A stretch of DNA of 64,000 nucleotides from Frondihabitans peucedani (GTDB lineage: Bacteria > Actinomycetota > Actinomycetes > Actinomycetales > Microbacteriaceae). The DNA lies in NCBI RefSeq assembly GCF_039537585.1, contig NZ_BAABAU010000001.1, forward strand, positions 806,001 to 870,000. Direction: 5' to 3'. Under the pieces are notes generated by a model. The model was not told the DNA's origin. It was given only the letters and a program-made list of their open reading frames with translations, and did not search any database. This document shows positions 50,860 to 59,478 of this stretch, piece after piece. The first letter of the stretch is position 1. The number at the start of each line of letters is the position of its first letter. The translations under genes and the position numbers were made by a program.

Positions 50860-52308
50860 CTAGGCCTTGGCGGTGCTCGCCCCGACGATCTCGCTGCCCA
50901 TCTCTTCCAGGGAGCGGCCCTTCGTCTCCTTGATCTTGAAGAACACGAAGACCAGGGAGAGCAGAGCGAAGAAGGCGAAGATGCCGTACGAGAGCGACAG
51001 GCTGACTGCCGCGAGAGCCGGGAACGCCACGGTCACGACGAAGTTCGCGATCCAGTTGGCGCTCGACCCGACGCCGAGGGCGGCGGCGCGGATGCTCGGC
51101 GGGAACATCTCGCCGAGGAGGACCCACATGAGCGGGCCCCAGGTGGCGCCGAACGAGATGACGAAGAGGTTGGCCGCGACCAGGGCGATGGGGCCCCAGG
51201 CGCCGGGCAGCTCGGGCGCACCGTCGACGATGTTCGACTGGCTGAACGAGATGGCCATGAACGCCAGGCTGACGGTCATGCCGATCGAGCCGGCCAGCAG
51301 CATCGGCCGACGACCCACCTTGTCGACGAGCGCGATCGCCACGAACGTGACGGCCACGTTGACCACCGACGTGATGGTCGAGATCAGGAACGACTGCGAC
51401 TCCTTGAAGCCGACGGCCTGCCAGAGGGTGGTCGAGTAGTAGAAGATCACGTTGATGCCGACGAACTGCTGGAAGATCGCCAGGATGATGCCCACCCAGA
51501 CGATCGGCTGAAGGCCGAATCGCGGGCCGCGGATGCTCGACTTCTTGGTGAGCGCCTCCTCCTTCTTGATGGCGTCCTCGATGTCGTGGAGGTTGGTCTC
51601 GACGGTCTCGGTCGGGACGATCTGCTTCAGGACGTCGCGGGCCTCGTCACGACGCCCCTCCCCGGCGAGGTAGCGAGGCGACTCGGGCAGGCGGAGGGCC
51701 AGGATGCCGTACACGACCGACGGGATGACGCCGACGATGAACATCCAGCGCCAGGCGGGCAACGGGCCGATCATGCCGTCCGCCGAACCGCCGATTACGG
51801 CGAAGAGCTGGTCGGACCCGAGGGCGGCGAAGATGCCGAGCGTGATGGCGAGCTGCTGGAACGAGCCGAGGCGGCCGCGGATGTTCTTCGGCGAGACCTC
51901 GGAGATGTAGGCCGGAGCGATGACCGAGGCGATGCCGATGCCGAGGCCGCCGACGAGGCGCCAGATGATGAAGTCCCAGGTCGAGAACGCGATACCGGCG
52001 AGGATCGAGCTCAGGAAGAACAGGATCGCGGCGATGAACATCACCCGGATGCGGCCCCAGCGGTCGGCGAAGCGGCCGCCGAGGTAGGCGCCGACGGCGC
52101 AGCCGATGAGAGCCGAGGCCACGACGATGCCGGAGGCGGCATCGGGGATGCCGAACTCCTTGCCGATGGAGTTGACGGCGCCGTTGATGACGGACGAGTC
52201 GAATCCGAACAGGAAGCCGCCGATGGCCGCGACGACCGCCAGGGCCGTCACCCGCCGATTCAATCTCTTCTCGGAGGCGGGCAGGTCGCTGGTGGCGGCT
52301 GAGGACAC
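50860..52308 (-). CDS. Sugar porter (MFS), probable sugar:proton symporter
   Basis: This 482-residue 12-helix transporter is of the sugar-porter branch. Marks are GGRFADRWGRIRVM (loop 2-3), PESPRYLAGEGRRDEA after helix 6, QQFVGINVIFYYSTTLWQAVG in helix 7, VDKVGRRPMLLAGSIG and PLMWVLLGEMFPPSIRAAALG. A C-terminal PETKGRSLEEM-like end is present (KETKGRSLEEM). The likely substrate is a hexose or pentose. It is monocistronic, with a terminator after it. Confidence 0.93.
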   Translation of the reverse strand: MSSAATSDLPASEKRLNRRVTALAVVAAIGGFLFGFDSSVINGAVNSIGKEFGIPDAASGIVVASALIGCAVGAYLGGRFADRWGRIRVMFIAAILFFLSSILAGIAFSTWDFIIWRLVGGLGIGIASVIAPAYISEVSPKNIRGRLGSFQQLAITLGIFAALGSDQLFAVIGGSADGMIGPLPAWRWMFIVGVIPSVVYGILALRLPESPRYLAGEGRRDEARDVLKQIVPTETVETNLHDIEDAIKKEEALTKKSSIRGPRFGLQPIVWVGIILAIFQQFVGINVIFYYSTTLWQAVGFKESQSFLISTITSVVNVAVTFVAIALVDKVGRRPMLLAGSIGMTVSLAFMAISFSQSNIVDGAPELPGAWGPIALVAANLFVISFGATWGPLMWVLLGEMFPPSIRAAALGVGSSANWIANFVVTVAFPALAAVSLSLSYGIFAFFALLSLVFVFFKIKETKGRSLEEMGSEIVGASTAKA

Positions 52309-52443
52309 TTTGTTCTACTTTCTCTCGCAAGAAGCAGCGACTCGTGATCGCCGCTCCCCCACAGATCGGCGCGCACAAGTCGTCGTGCACACCCAGCAGG
52401 GTACGCGCTCCCGGCACCCCGGCCGGAATCGCAGGCTGTCGCC

Positions 52444-53016
52444 ATGATGTCTGCAACCGATTCTGCTCCTCCCGAAGCGAGGAGGACCGACCGCCGCCGC
52501 GGCCGCCGCGGGTCCGCTCTCGCCGCGCTGCTCCTCGCTGCTTCCGCGCTGCTGGCGGGCTCTCCCCCGGCGACGGCCTCAGCTCCTGTCTCCTCCACCT
52601 CTCCGCCGAGGTGGTCGTGGCCCGTGCCTCTGCCGCACCCGGTGCTCCGCGGATTCGAGGCGCCCGCCGCCGTGTGGTCGCCAGGTCACCGGGGAGTCGA
52701 CCTCGGCTCGCCGGCCGAAAGCGTCGTGCTCGCGCCGGAGTCGGGCGTGGTGCACTTCGCGGGCGTCGTGGTCGACCGGCCGGTCGTGTCGCTCGAGCAC
52801 TCCGGCGGGCTCCTGTCGAGCTTCGAGCCGGTGGAGGCGACCGTCTCGAAGGGGCAGCACGTCGAACGGGGTCAGCCCGTCGGGATCCTGCGAGCCGGGC
52901 ACTGCGCCGAGGGCGCCTGTCTGCACCTCGGCGCGCGCGTCGACCGCCGGTACGTGTCGCCGCTCGTGCTCCTGGGGGCGGCGCGCTGGGCGGTGCTGCT
53001 GCCGACGCGGGGATGA
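52444..53016 (+). CDS. Secreted M23 peptidase-like protein
   Basis: The 190-residue protein has a twin-arginine-like basic start (MMSATDSAPPEARRTDRRRGRRG) and a signal helix with an Ala cleavage site. The LytM/M23 domain follows. Metal ligands are visible as His82 and Asp86 (GHRGVDLGSP) and His161 (CLHLGARVD). The usual base His before the last ligand is Cys (Cys159-Leu-His161), as in several actinobacterial homologues, so activity may be reduced. It likely acts on or binds peptidoglycan. Confidence 0.87.
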   Translation: MMSATDSAPPEARRTDRRRGRRGSALAALLLAASALLAGSPPATASAPVSSTSPPRWSWPVPLPHPVLRGFEAPAAVWSPGHRGVDLGSPAESVVLAPESGVVHFAGVVVDRPVVSLEHSGGLLSSFEPVEATVSKGQHVERGQPVGILRAGHCAEGACLHLGARVDRRYVSPLVLLGAARWAVLLPTRG

Positions 53017-53052
53017 GCGGAGCGGGCCGAGCGGGCCGAGCGGGCGGAGCAG
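53012..53052 (+). repeat. Short tandem repeat AGCGGGCCG
   Basis: Three to four imperfect 9-base units (GAGCGGGCCGAGCGGGCCG, then AGCGGGCGG) follow the M23 stop codon. They fill the short gap before the converging recombinase gene. I see no hairpin. Confidence 0.5.
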
Positions 53053-53077
53053 GCGGACGACGGTTCGACGGCGCCGG

Positions 53078-54034
53078 TCAGGCGCGCGGGTGCGCCGAGC
53101 GGTAGGTCTCGCGGAGGCGCTCCGTCGACACGTGCGTGTAGATCTGCGTGGTGCCGAGGCTGCTGTGGCCGAGGAGCTCCTGCACGGCTCGGAGGTCGGC
53201 GCCGCCGTCGAGCAGATGCGTGGCAGCGGTGTGCCGGAGAGTGTGCGGACCGGCGGGGCCCGAGCCGGGGAGCGGCTCGAGGAGCTTCGCCACGAGCGCG
53301 TACACGGCGCGCGAGCCGAGACGTCTGCCGGTCCCGCCGAGGAAGAAGGCGGTGGGGTCGGAACCGCCTCTCGACGCCAGCACCGGCCGCCCCTTCACCG
53401 CGTAGCGGTCGAGGGCCGTGGCGGCCGGGACCCCGAACGGCACGACGCGCTGCTTCGAGCCCTTGCCGAGCACGCGGACGGTGAGTCGCTCCTGGTCGAT
53501 GTCGCCGGTGTCGACCCCGACGAGCTCGCCGACGCGGAGGCCGGAGCCGTAGAGCAGCTCGATGACGGCCAGGTCGCGGAGGGCGCCCGGGTCGCCGGCC
53601 GACGCGGCAGCGGCGAGCCCCGCGAGAATGCCGTCGATCTGCTCGCGGGTGAGCACGCGCGGCAGCCGGTTCTCGGCCTTGGGCGCGCGGAGGCGGACAC
53701 CGACGTCGACCGCGATCCTGCCCGACTCGTGCAGCCACCTGGTCAGGCCGCGCGCCGATGCGGAGCGCCGGGCGATCGTCGCTCGGGCGAGCCCCAGCTC
53801 GGTGCTCTGCCACAGCCAGTCGCGGAGCGTGTCGAGGTCGATGCCGTCGGTCGCGGGCTCGCCGTCGACGCGGCTGCGGACGAAGGCCAGCAGGGCGTCG
53901 AGGTCGGTGCCGTAGCTCCGCACGCTGTTGTCGCTCAGGCCGCGGGCGTGCCGCAGGTGCTCGAGGAACAGCTCGACATCGCGGGCGAGGGGCGCAGACC
54001 CCTCCGGCGACGGGGCTTCTGGTGAGGTCGTCAC
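53078..54034 (-). CDS. xerC: Tyrosine recombinase XerC
   Basis: XerC, with XerD, resolves chromosome dimers at dif. The 318-residue protein has an N-terminal SAM-like core-binding domain (residues 15-100). Its catalytic domain shows Arg167 (YGSGLR), Lys191, His264/Arg267 (HTLRHTAATHLL), His290 (LLGHSS) and Tyr299 (TTQIYTHV). All residues of the active set are present. Whether it is XerC or a paralogue is inferred from length and location near rpsB-tsf, a common actinobacterial arrangement. Confidence 0.9.
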   Translation of the reverse strand: MTTSPEAPSPEGSAPLARDVELFLEHLRHARGLSDNSVRSYGTDLDALLAFVRSRVDGEPATDGIDLDTLRDWLWQSTELGLARATIARRSASARGLTRWLHESGRIAVDVGVRLRAPKAENRLPRVLTREQIDGILAGLAAAASAGDPGALRDLAVIELLYGSGLRVGELVGVDTGDIDQERLTVRVLGKGSKQRVVPFGVPAATALDRYAVKGRPVLASRGGSDPTAFFLGGTGRRLGSRAVYALVAKLLEPLPGSGPAGPHTLRHTAATHLLDGGADLRAVQELLGHSSLGTTQIYTHVSTERLRETYRSAHPRA

Positions 54035-54038
54035 GGGG

Positions 54039-54989
54039 TCACGGCGTCTCGGCCGGCGGCGCCTTGCGGGAGAACGCCTCGAGCTGCTCGTCCGGCGTCA
54101 TGGCCTCGATCCGGGCCAGGACGTCGGCGCCGAACCCGCCGAGGGGCGCGTACTCGTCGACGGGGACGGTGGAGTGGGTGATCCCGTCGGGGTAGACGTG
54201 CACGAGCGAGAAGGAGCGGAGGGCGTCGATCTGCCGGAGCTCGTCGCGTGGCGCGCCGAGGTCCATCGTCGTGCACGTCGCGGATGCGACCGACACCGGG
54301 ATGCCCGAGAACAGGCCGAAGGTCGAGTAGTGGAAGTGGCCGCCCAGGATCGCGCGGACGTCGCTCCCCCGCAGCACCTCGGCGAGCTCGTCGCGGTGCC
54401 GCAGCTGCAGGATGTTCATCAGCTCGAGCGGCGTCTCGAGCGGCGGGTGGTGCAGCGCCAGCAGGGTTCCGTGGGGCGCAGGCTCCGCGAGCACCTCGGC
54501 CAGCCACCGCAGCTGCGCCTCGTCGATGTCGCCGTGGTGGTACCCGGGGACGGTGCTGTCGAAGGCGATGATGCGGAGCCCGCGGACGTCGTACACGCGG
54601 TCCTGCGGGTGGTCCTCGTCGCGGCCGGGGAGCTCCTGGTCGAACAACTGCCGGGAGTAGACGCCGCGCTCGTCGTGGTTGCCCATCACCCAGACGATCT
54701 CGGCGCCGAGCTCGTCGGCGACCGGTTCGACGAGCGCGCGGAGCCGCGCGTACGCGTCCGGCTCGCCGAGGTCGGTCAGGTCGCCGGTGAGCACGATCGC
54801 GTCGGGCCTGCGACCCGACCGCTTCAGCTGCCGGAGCGCGCTCTCGACCTGGGAGTCGGTGTCGATGACGCCGCCCCACTTGGCGCTGCCGCCCAGGAAG
54901 TGCGTGTCGCTGAGGTGGGCGATGGTGAAGCCGGGAGTCGGCGAGAGCCCTGCTGCTGTCACTCCCCCAGAGTAGCTGCGGAGGGCCAT
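54039..54989 (-). CDS. Class III cyclic-nucleotide phosphodiesterase (metallophosphoesterase)
   Basis: The protein has a calcineurin-like domain with all metal-binding motifs: HLSDTHFLGG, VLTGDLTDLG, VMGNHDERG, LALHHPP and GGHFHYSTFG. This is the pattern of cAMP phosphodiesterases of the CpdA/Rv0805 class. A C-terminal extension follows that contains LRSFSLVHVYPDG and a short Pro-rich tail. The start is either ATG 54989 or the GTG at 54962 (VTAAGLSPTPGFTIAHLSDTH), next to GGGGGA. It is four bases from the converging xerC start, same strand. Confidence 0.9.
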   Translation of the reverse strand: MALRSYSGGVTAAGLSPTPGFTIAHLSDTHFLGGSAKWGGVIDTDSQVESALRQLKRSGRRPDAIVLTGDLTDLGEPDAYARLRALVEPVADELGAEIVWVMGNHDERGVYSRQLFDQELPGRDEDHPQDRVYDVRGLRIIAFDSTVPGYHHGDIDEAQLRWLAEVLAEPAPHGTLLALHHPPLETPLELMNILQLRHRDELAEVLRGSDVRAILGGHFHYSTFGLFSGIPVSVASATCTTMDLGAPRDELRQIDALRSFSLVHVYPDGITHSTVPVDEYAPLGGFGADVLARIEAMTPDEQLEAFSRKAPPAETP

Positions 54990-55154
54990 CCCCCCGGCGA
55001 GTGATTTCGGCCTTTAGTCCCTACTTTCATGCCGGTACCTTTTCAGTGTGAGCCGGCTTTGCCGCAGGAGCTCGAATTGCACGTGCGGCGACTTCGAGGC
55101 CCTCGACATCAAAACACGAGCAGATGGAGGACGAAGTCCTCCAATTCGAGGCCG

Positions 55155-55847
55155 TCAGGACCCGGAGACAATTTGCGCGATGGTAGTGACGCTCGTTCCG
55201 GGAAGGCTAATCAAAAACTGCGCACCAGCAGGCCTGATCAGACCTTCCCAAAGGGTTCGCCACTTGGATTTCTCCTCATGGGACGCATTTTCGGCCGCTT
55301 GGAGCGCGACCCAAAGCCTTAGGAAGGTGTCCTCTGATGGAGAGACGCCAGATACGGACCAGTCCTCCCACGCTAGTCGGATCTCTTGCACCAGTTTTAA
55401 GATGTACTTCCGTAGTTCTTCCGGAAGGGCATTGTCCGAGGCCAGCAACTCCATGATGGAGTCAAGGAAGCTGGAAAGACTTTCTAGCTGATTTATGTCG
55501 ATCCGAGGCGCAGAAAGCGACAGTGCGTGCGCAAGGGCCTCAAGAAGGTCCGTTCGTGCGCTGCTTCGCGCCTGCTGGTTTCCGCTAGACGCCTGCCAAC
55601 TGTACGGGAAGGCAAGGATGTAACTAACCCAAGCGTTGAGGCCTTGTCGGTACATCTGAACCGCCTGGCCGCTCGCCTCCCAGTGATCGACGATTTGCGC
55701 AAGTTCCCACACGAGCTTCATGGCGCGCAGGTGATCATTCAAGCTGATCATTCCGTCACTCTGCGTGCGAGCAATTTGAATCCCGTCGCCCGACGACCCT
55801 TTCCATGAATCGAAGATTGTCAGCAATTCCTGCGCAGGATTCGTCAT
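55155..55847 (-). CDS. Hypothetical helical protein beside a putative defence module
   Basis: This 230-residue soluble, helix-rich protein begins MTNPAQELLTIFDSWKGSSGDGIQIARTQSDGMISLNDHLRAMKLVWELAQIVDHWEASG and ends GTSVTTIAQIVSGS. No signal or membrane helix is seen, and I do not recognise a family. The base composition is visibly lower in GC than the flanking core genes. It is the last gene on the minus strand of the small island 55155-57971, and may be part of the same system. Confidence 0.6.
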   Translation of the reverse strand: MTNPAQELLTIFDSWKGSSGDGIQIARTQSDGMISLNDHLRAMKLVWELAQIVDHWEASGQAVQMYRQGLNAWVSYILAFPYSWQASSGNQQARSSARTDLLEALAHALSLSAPRIDINQLESLSSFLDSIMELLASDNALPEELRKYILKLVQEIRLAWEDWSVSGVSPSEDTFLRLWVALQAAENASHEEKSKWRTLWEGLIRPAGAQFLISLPGTSVTTIAQIVSGS

Positions 55848-56172
55848 GCGGACGAGCTTAGAAGAAGCTCCGTCTTACGTCTCACTGCTGAGGTCGGCGA
55901 CGTAGGCCCGATCTATCTGCGGCCTAAAGAAGCGAGGGCTGTTTTCGGCAATGAGAAGACTGGCAGGCAGACGGGCACGCAACGCCTGAGACCGCCGAAG
56001 TTCGTCCCCGCCCGGAACAGCATCATCGCCGCCCGGAGCCCGTGCGACGCAAAGCGCGCCTCAGGCACGTGTACATGTTCGCCGAATCGAGCACCCGACA
56101 TCTTCTCGGCAGTTGGTCTCGCGATTAGGCCAGGTTTTTTAGCGTGGCCAAATAGCTTCGCGGGCATTGAAG
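55848..56172 (-). other. Gap after the DUF4276 gene with a weak reading frame
   Basis: The gap holds a minus-strand frame (55913-56167; ATG MPAKLFGHAKKPGLIARPTAEKMSGARFGEHVHV, 84 codons) whose start is six bases after the DUF4276 stop. The composition is mixed and no ribosome-binding site is clear. I treat it as a possible small gene or remnant, not a firm call. Confidence 0.3.
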
Positions 56173-56832
56173 CTAGCTCATACCAAGTGCTTCTACCCAC
56201 ATACGAAACCTTGGCGTGTGGGTCAATCCCGCAGGCAGCGAATGTTCTAAAACTTCTACCGCATCGCGGACTTTGCGGTAGTCGGGAATAGCCGCTAGGA
56301 CACGCTTGGACGGGGCCGTGGTCGGACCATTGTTGATGAGCTCGGCATCGCCGTTGTATTCGGCTACAAGCTCTCGAAAAGTTTCGGCAGCCCCTGCCTC
56401 ATCAAGAACTAACGTTTGTGTAGACCCTGCTGCGATCACCAGCGTTTCGAATTCATGCAGAGCGACAAAAGGGCGAAAACGCTTGTCGTTCGAAAGTGCA
56501 TCTTTCATGCCCTTCTCGCGCTCATCTACGCAAGCCGGTTGCCGGTGATTTCCATCGCAAGAACACGCCGGGCCATCGCTTGGGTAGCCATAGAAATCGA
56601 TCATGGTGGTAACCAAATGCCAGTGGCTTTGACCCAAAAGGCCCTTAAGCTGCGTCTCGTAATGTCGCCAGCTTCCACCACCACGAAAAGCCGTGCCATT
56701 CGCTGTCCGAGACGTATGCACAACAATAGGTGTTAAGTATGCGACGTCGAAGCCAATGAACGGCTGGAGGACCAACTTCACGAACGCCTCTTCGGTCTGC
56801 CCCTCAACCAGAATGGCGATCTGGGGGGTCAT
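56173..56832 (-). CDS. TOPRIM-like DUF4276 protein
   Basis: The 219-residue protein starts at ATG 56832 (MTPQIAILVEGQTEEAFVKLVLQPF). It has the DUF4276 pattern: VEGQTEEaFv with the putative catalytic Glu, then TMIDFYGYPSDGPAC and LHEFETLVIA. DUF4276 belongs to the TOPRIM-like nuclease group that partners with ABC-type ATPases in defence systems. The ATG overlaps the stop of the ATPase gene by four bases (ATGA), so the two are co-translated. It probably supplies the nuclease part. Confidence 0.82.
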   Translation of the reverse strand: MTPQIAILVEGQTEEAFVKLVLQPFIGFDVAYLTPIVVHTSRTANGTAFRGGGSWRHYETQLKGLLGQSHWHLVTTMIDFYGYPSDGPACSCDGNHRQPACVDEREKGMKDALSNDKRFRPFVALHEFETLVIAAGSTQTLVLDEAGAAETFRELVAEYNGDAELINNGPTTAPSKRVLAAIPDYRKVRDAVEVLEHSLPAGLTHTPRFRMWVEALGMS

Positions 56833-57971
56833 TCTTGACCGTCTTTGATGACTTGGGAGGCCAATGCTGGCCGTCCTCCAAGTAGATTCATTTCCCACAA
56901 CTGGCCTAGTGAATACTCATTGAGCCACTCAGCCAGACGTTGACGACTCGGCCTGGAGACGGTGGTGGCGCCGCGTTCCCGCTCAATCACCGCAACTTCG
57001 TCAATTCCAAATTGCGCGAGAAGAGTCACAGATTGCGTAGCCGCAATAAGTCGTTGATCCGGCCCAACATTTCGGAAAAGATCGGCGAGCTGATGTATGG
57101 CAGCAGGATGAAGACCAAGTTCCGGCTCATCCAGCACGATCGTCGCGGGCTGACGAGGCTGTTGCAAAAGTACAGCTAGACAGACGAACCTAAGCGTTCC
57201 CGAACTCAGAGCTCCGCCGGAAAAGACTTCATCGAGCCCTTTCTCACGCCATCGAAGGCTCAGTGACTCCCCCTCAGGGCGCAATACGAAGTCGTCGAAA
57301 AACGGAGCAACGTTTCGGACTGAACGGAGAATCCGACGGTAAGTCGACGCGAAATTTTTTTGAATATCGAGCAGAACGGCGGGCAAGTTGGATGCGTCGG
57401 AGTGCAGGGACTCGTAGTCGCTTATTTGGCTTCGCCGGAGCGGAGGCGCGTCAAAGCTGGTGTCGTCAAAGTGAAAAACCCGGCAACCCGACAAGACGTT
57501 GAGAAGATACTGGTTTGCCTTGTGTTGCCCTTGGCTTTCTCGCAACTGTGACTCTCGCCCATAAGAAAGTGCCCGCTCGTAGGGTCGTTCATAAGTCTCG
57601 CCGTGGAGCAGCGTCGTTTCTTCCAGAATCGTTGTGTCCTCTGGACCTGCCTGGAGACGCATCTGGTATCCATTCCGGACACTTCCGTTCTGAGCGCTGT
57701 TCCAGCCACCCCAAGCTTTTATGGAGACAGCAGTCGAAGAACTAAGGGCCGGCGAGCGATGAGCAAACTGAGAGAAGCCCCCGCCCCGCAGCGTGTAGGC
57801 CTGCAGGCCCTTGTCGACCGTGTAGCCCAGAAGCTCAAACGTCTCCACTACGTTGCTCTTACCAGCGCCATTCGCACCGATGAGCAAAGTGACTGGAGTT
57901 GATAGCTCAAGGTGAAGCGACTCTATCGATTTGAAACCGCGTACCTCGACGGACGCAAGTGCTGGAGCCAT
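56829..57971 (-). CDS. AAA/ABC-type ATPase of a defence module
   Basis: The 380-residue protein has the layout of AAA_21/OLD-like ATPases. Walker A is GANGAGKSN (residues about 33-41). The signature-like LSSGTLRF comes before Walker B TIVLDEPELGLHP. A switch-like ATQSV follows near residue 315. A helical insertion lies between. Such ATPases act with a TOPRIM partner in PARIS-like, AbiL-like or OLD-type systems. It is the first gene of the module and overlaps the DUF4276 gene by four bases. Confidence 0.85.
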   Translation of the reverse strand: MAPALASVEVRGFKSIESLHLELSTPVTLLIGANGAGKSNVVETFELLGYTVDKGLQAYTLRGGGFSQFAHRSPALSSSTAVSIKAWGGWNSAQNGSVRNGYQMRLQAGPEDTTILEETTLLHGETYERPYERALSYGRESQLRESQGQHKANQYLLNVLSGCRVFHFDDTSFDAPPLRRSQISDYESLHSDASNLPAVLLDIQKNFASTYRRILRSVRNVAPFFDDFVLRPEGESLSLRWREKGLDEVFSGGALSSGTLRFVCLAVLLQQPRQPATIVLDEPELGLHPAAIHQLADLFRNVGPDQRLIAATQSVTLLAQFGIDEVAVIERERGATTVSRPSRQRLAEWLNEYSLGQLWEMNLLGGRPALASQVIKDGQE

Positions 57972-58162
57972 AGCTTTTCATCCCACCCAGCTGCCCTAGG
58001 GCCTCATCTCGTCCCGTGATCCAGCGACAGCGTGGACCGGTTTGAGTCTAGCGAGCGACCTCGCTGGTAGGCCGACAACGCGGCAGCGTCACTCCGCTTT
58101 TCCACGGACCGCTCCCTGTGGATAACTCCTCGGGCCTCCAAACCACCTGACACGCTTAGCTC

Positions 58163-58306
58163 ATGATTTCAGCTCGAGAACTGCGCGACCGCTTTGAATT
58201 CTGGCTCCTGTGTCGCGAACAATGCACGCATAGCGAACCGGAGGAAATTGCCGCCTACTTTGCCGCTCTCGGCGCGCTGGACGACTTGATCGAGGGCCGC
58301 GCGTGA
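58163..58306 (+). CDS. Possible small protein at the edge of the island
   Basis: A 47-codon frame (MISARELRDRFEFWLLCREQCTHSEPEEIAAYFAALGALDDLIEGRA) is acidic, helical and ends in a short Leu-rich helix. It is too short for usual prediction. It lies between the ATPase gene and the core DUF2469 gene. No strong ribosome-binding site is seen. Confidence 0.4.
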   Translation: MISARELRDRFEFWLLCREQCTHSEPEEIAAYFAALGALDDLIEGRA

Positions 58307-58404
58307 AGGGCGAACCTAGCAAGTGAAGGAGCACGCTGAAATCTAGAGCACACGAGATAAAGATGTGTGCAGGTGTTCAAAACGCCGCGTCTACTGTCGA
58401 ATAA

Positions 58405-58728
58405 CTACTCGTCGAGCGCCAGCTCTTTGGGCAGCTCGAGGTCGCGCGTGGTGAGCTCTTCGACGTTGACGTCTTTGAAGGTCAGCACCCGGACGGACTT
58501 CACGAAGCGGTCGGACCGGTAGACGTCCCAGACCCAGACGTCGTCCATCGTGAGCTCGAAGTAGAAGTCGTGCTCGGTGTCGCGCCGCACGAGCTCGACC
58601 TCGTTGGCGAGGTAGAACCGCCGCTCGGTCTCGATGACGTAGCGGAACTGCGAGACCACGTCGCGGTACTCGCGATAGAGAGCCAGTTCGACCTCGCGGT
58701 CGTAGTCTTCGAAATCGTCGTCGTCCAT
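58405..58728 (-). CDS. DUF2469 protein
   Basis: This 107-residue acidic protein of the DUF2469 family begins MDDDDFEDYDREVELALYREYRDVVSQFRYVIETERRFYLANEVEL. It later has FYFELTMDDVWVWDVYR, RVLTFKDVNVEEL. It is conserved in actinobacteria, usually next to rnhB as here. The function is unknown. Confidence 0.93.
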   Translation of the reverse strand: MDDDDFEDYDREVELALYREYRDVVSQFRYVIETERRFYLANEVELVRRDTEHDFYFELTMDDVWVWDVYRSDRFVKSVRVLTFKDVNVEELTTRDLELPKELALDE

Positions 58729-58805
58729 CGAGAGACGATTCTACGCGGCGCTCTCGTCTCGCGACGCCACCCCGGGGCGCTGCTCGCGACCCGTCGGAGC
58801 GGAGC

Positions 58806-59444
58806 TCAGTGCAGCCAGGTCAGCCGGTGCAGCGGCGAGGGGCCGAGCTCGCCGAGCGCCTTGAAGTGCGCCTCAGAGCCGTAGCCCTTGTTGCCGGTCC
58901 AGCCGTAGCCGGGATAGGTCTCGTCGTAGCCGATCATCATGCGGTCGCGGTGCACCTTCGCGATGACGGAGGCGGCGGCGACCGACGCGCAGTCGCGGTC
59001 GGCCTTGATGCGGGTGACGACGCGCGGCGCCGAGCTGAGGGCGGGGGTCAGCCAGTCGTGGCTGCCGTCGAGGAGCACCACGCTGTCGAGCACGCGCACG
59101 CCCGCCTCGTGCAGGTGGACGAGCGCCCGGCGGCCGGCCAGCCCCAGCGCCGCGACGATGCCGATCCGGTCGACCTCCTCCGCGTCGGCGAGGCCGACGG
59201 CCGACGCGTGGCTCCAGGTCTGGGCGAGCGGATAGAGGGCCTCCCGGCGCTTCTCGCTCAGCATCTTGCTGTCGCGGAGGCCCGCAGGATGCGGCTCGCA
59301 CGCGGCGAGGACGGCGCTGACCCCGACGGCGACCGGCCCCGCGATCGCGCCGCGACCCACCTCGTCGCAGCCGACGACCCAGTGCGCCCCCGACTCGTGC
59401 AGCTCGCGTTCGAGCTCGAGCGTCGGATCGACCACGGCCATCAC
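58806..59444 (-). CDS. rnhB: Ribonuclease HII
   Basis: RNase HII cuts RNA in RNA-DNA hybrids and starts repair of misincorporated ribonucleotides. The 212-residue protein shows GCDEVGRGAIAGPVAVG (Asp and Glu of the active site), then DSKMLSEKRREALYPL, KADRDCASVAAASVIAKVHRDRMM and GYGWTGNKGYGSEAHFKAL. Met1 or Met2 may be the true start. Confidence 0.95.
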   Translation of the reverse strand: MMAVVDPTLELERELHESGAHWVVGCDEVGRGAIAGPVAVGVSAVLAACEPHPAGLRDSKMLSEKRREALYPLAQTWSHASAVGLADAEEVDRIGIVAALGLAGRRALVHLHEAGVRVLDSVVLLDGSHDWLTPALSSAPRVVTRIKADRDCASVAAASVIAKVHRDRMMIGYDETYPGYGWTGNKGYGSEAHFKALGELGPSPLHRLTWLH

Positions 59445-59478
59445 GCCGCCGAGCGCCCGGTCGAGCAGCGGACGAGGA

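Noticed and set aside
50812-52302. 496-residue plus-strand open frame antisense to the sugar porter
   Set aside because: Asp/Glu/Arg-rich shadow of hydrophobic codons.
55019-58160. CRISPR array or tRNA at the edges of the ATPase island
   Set aside because: No regularly spaced repeats and no cloverleaf-forming sequence were found there.
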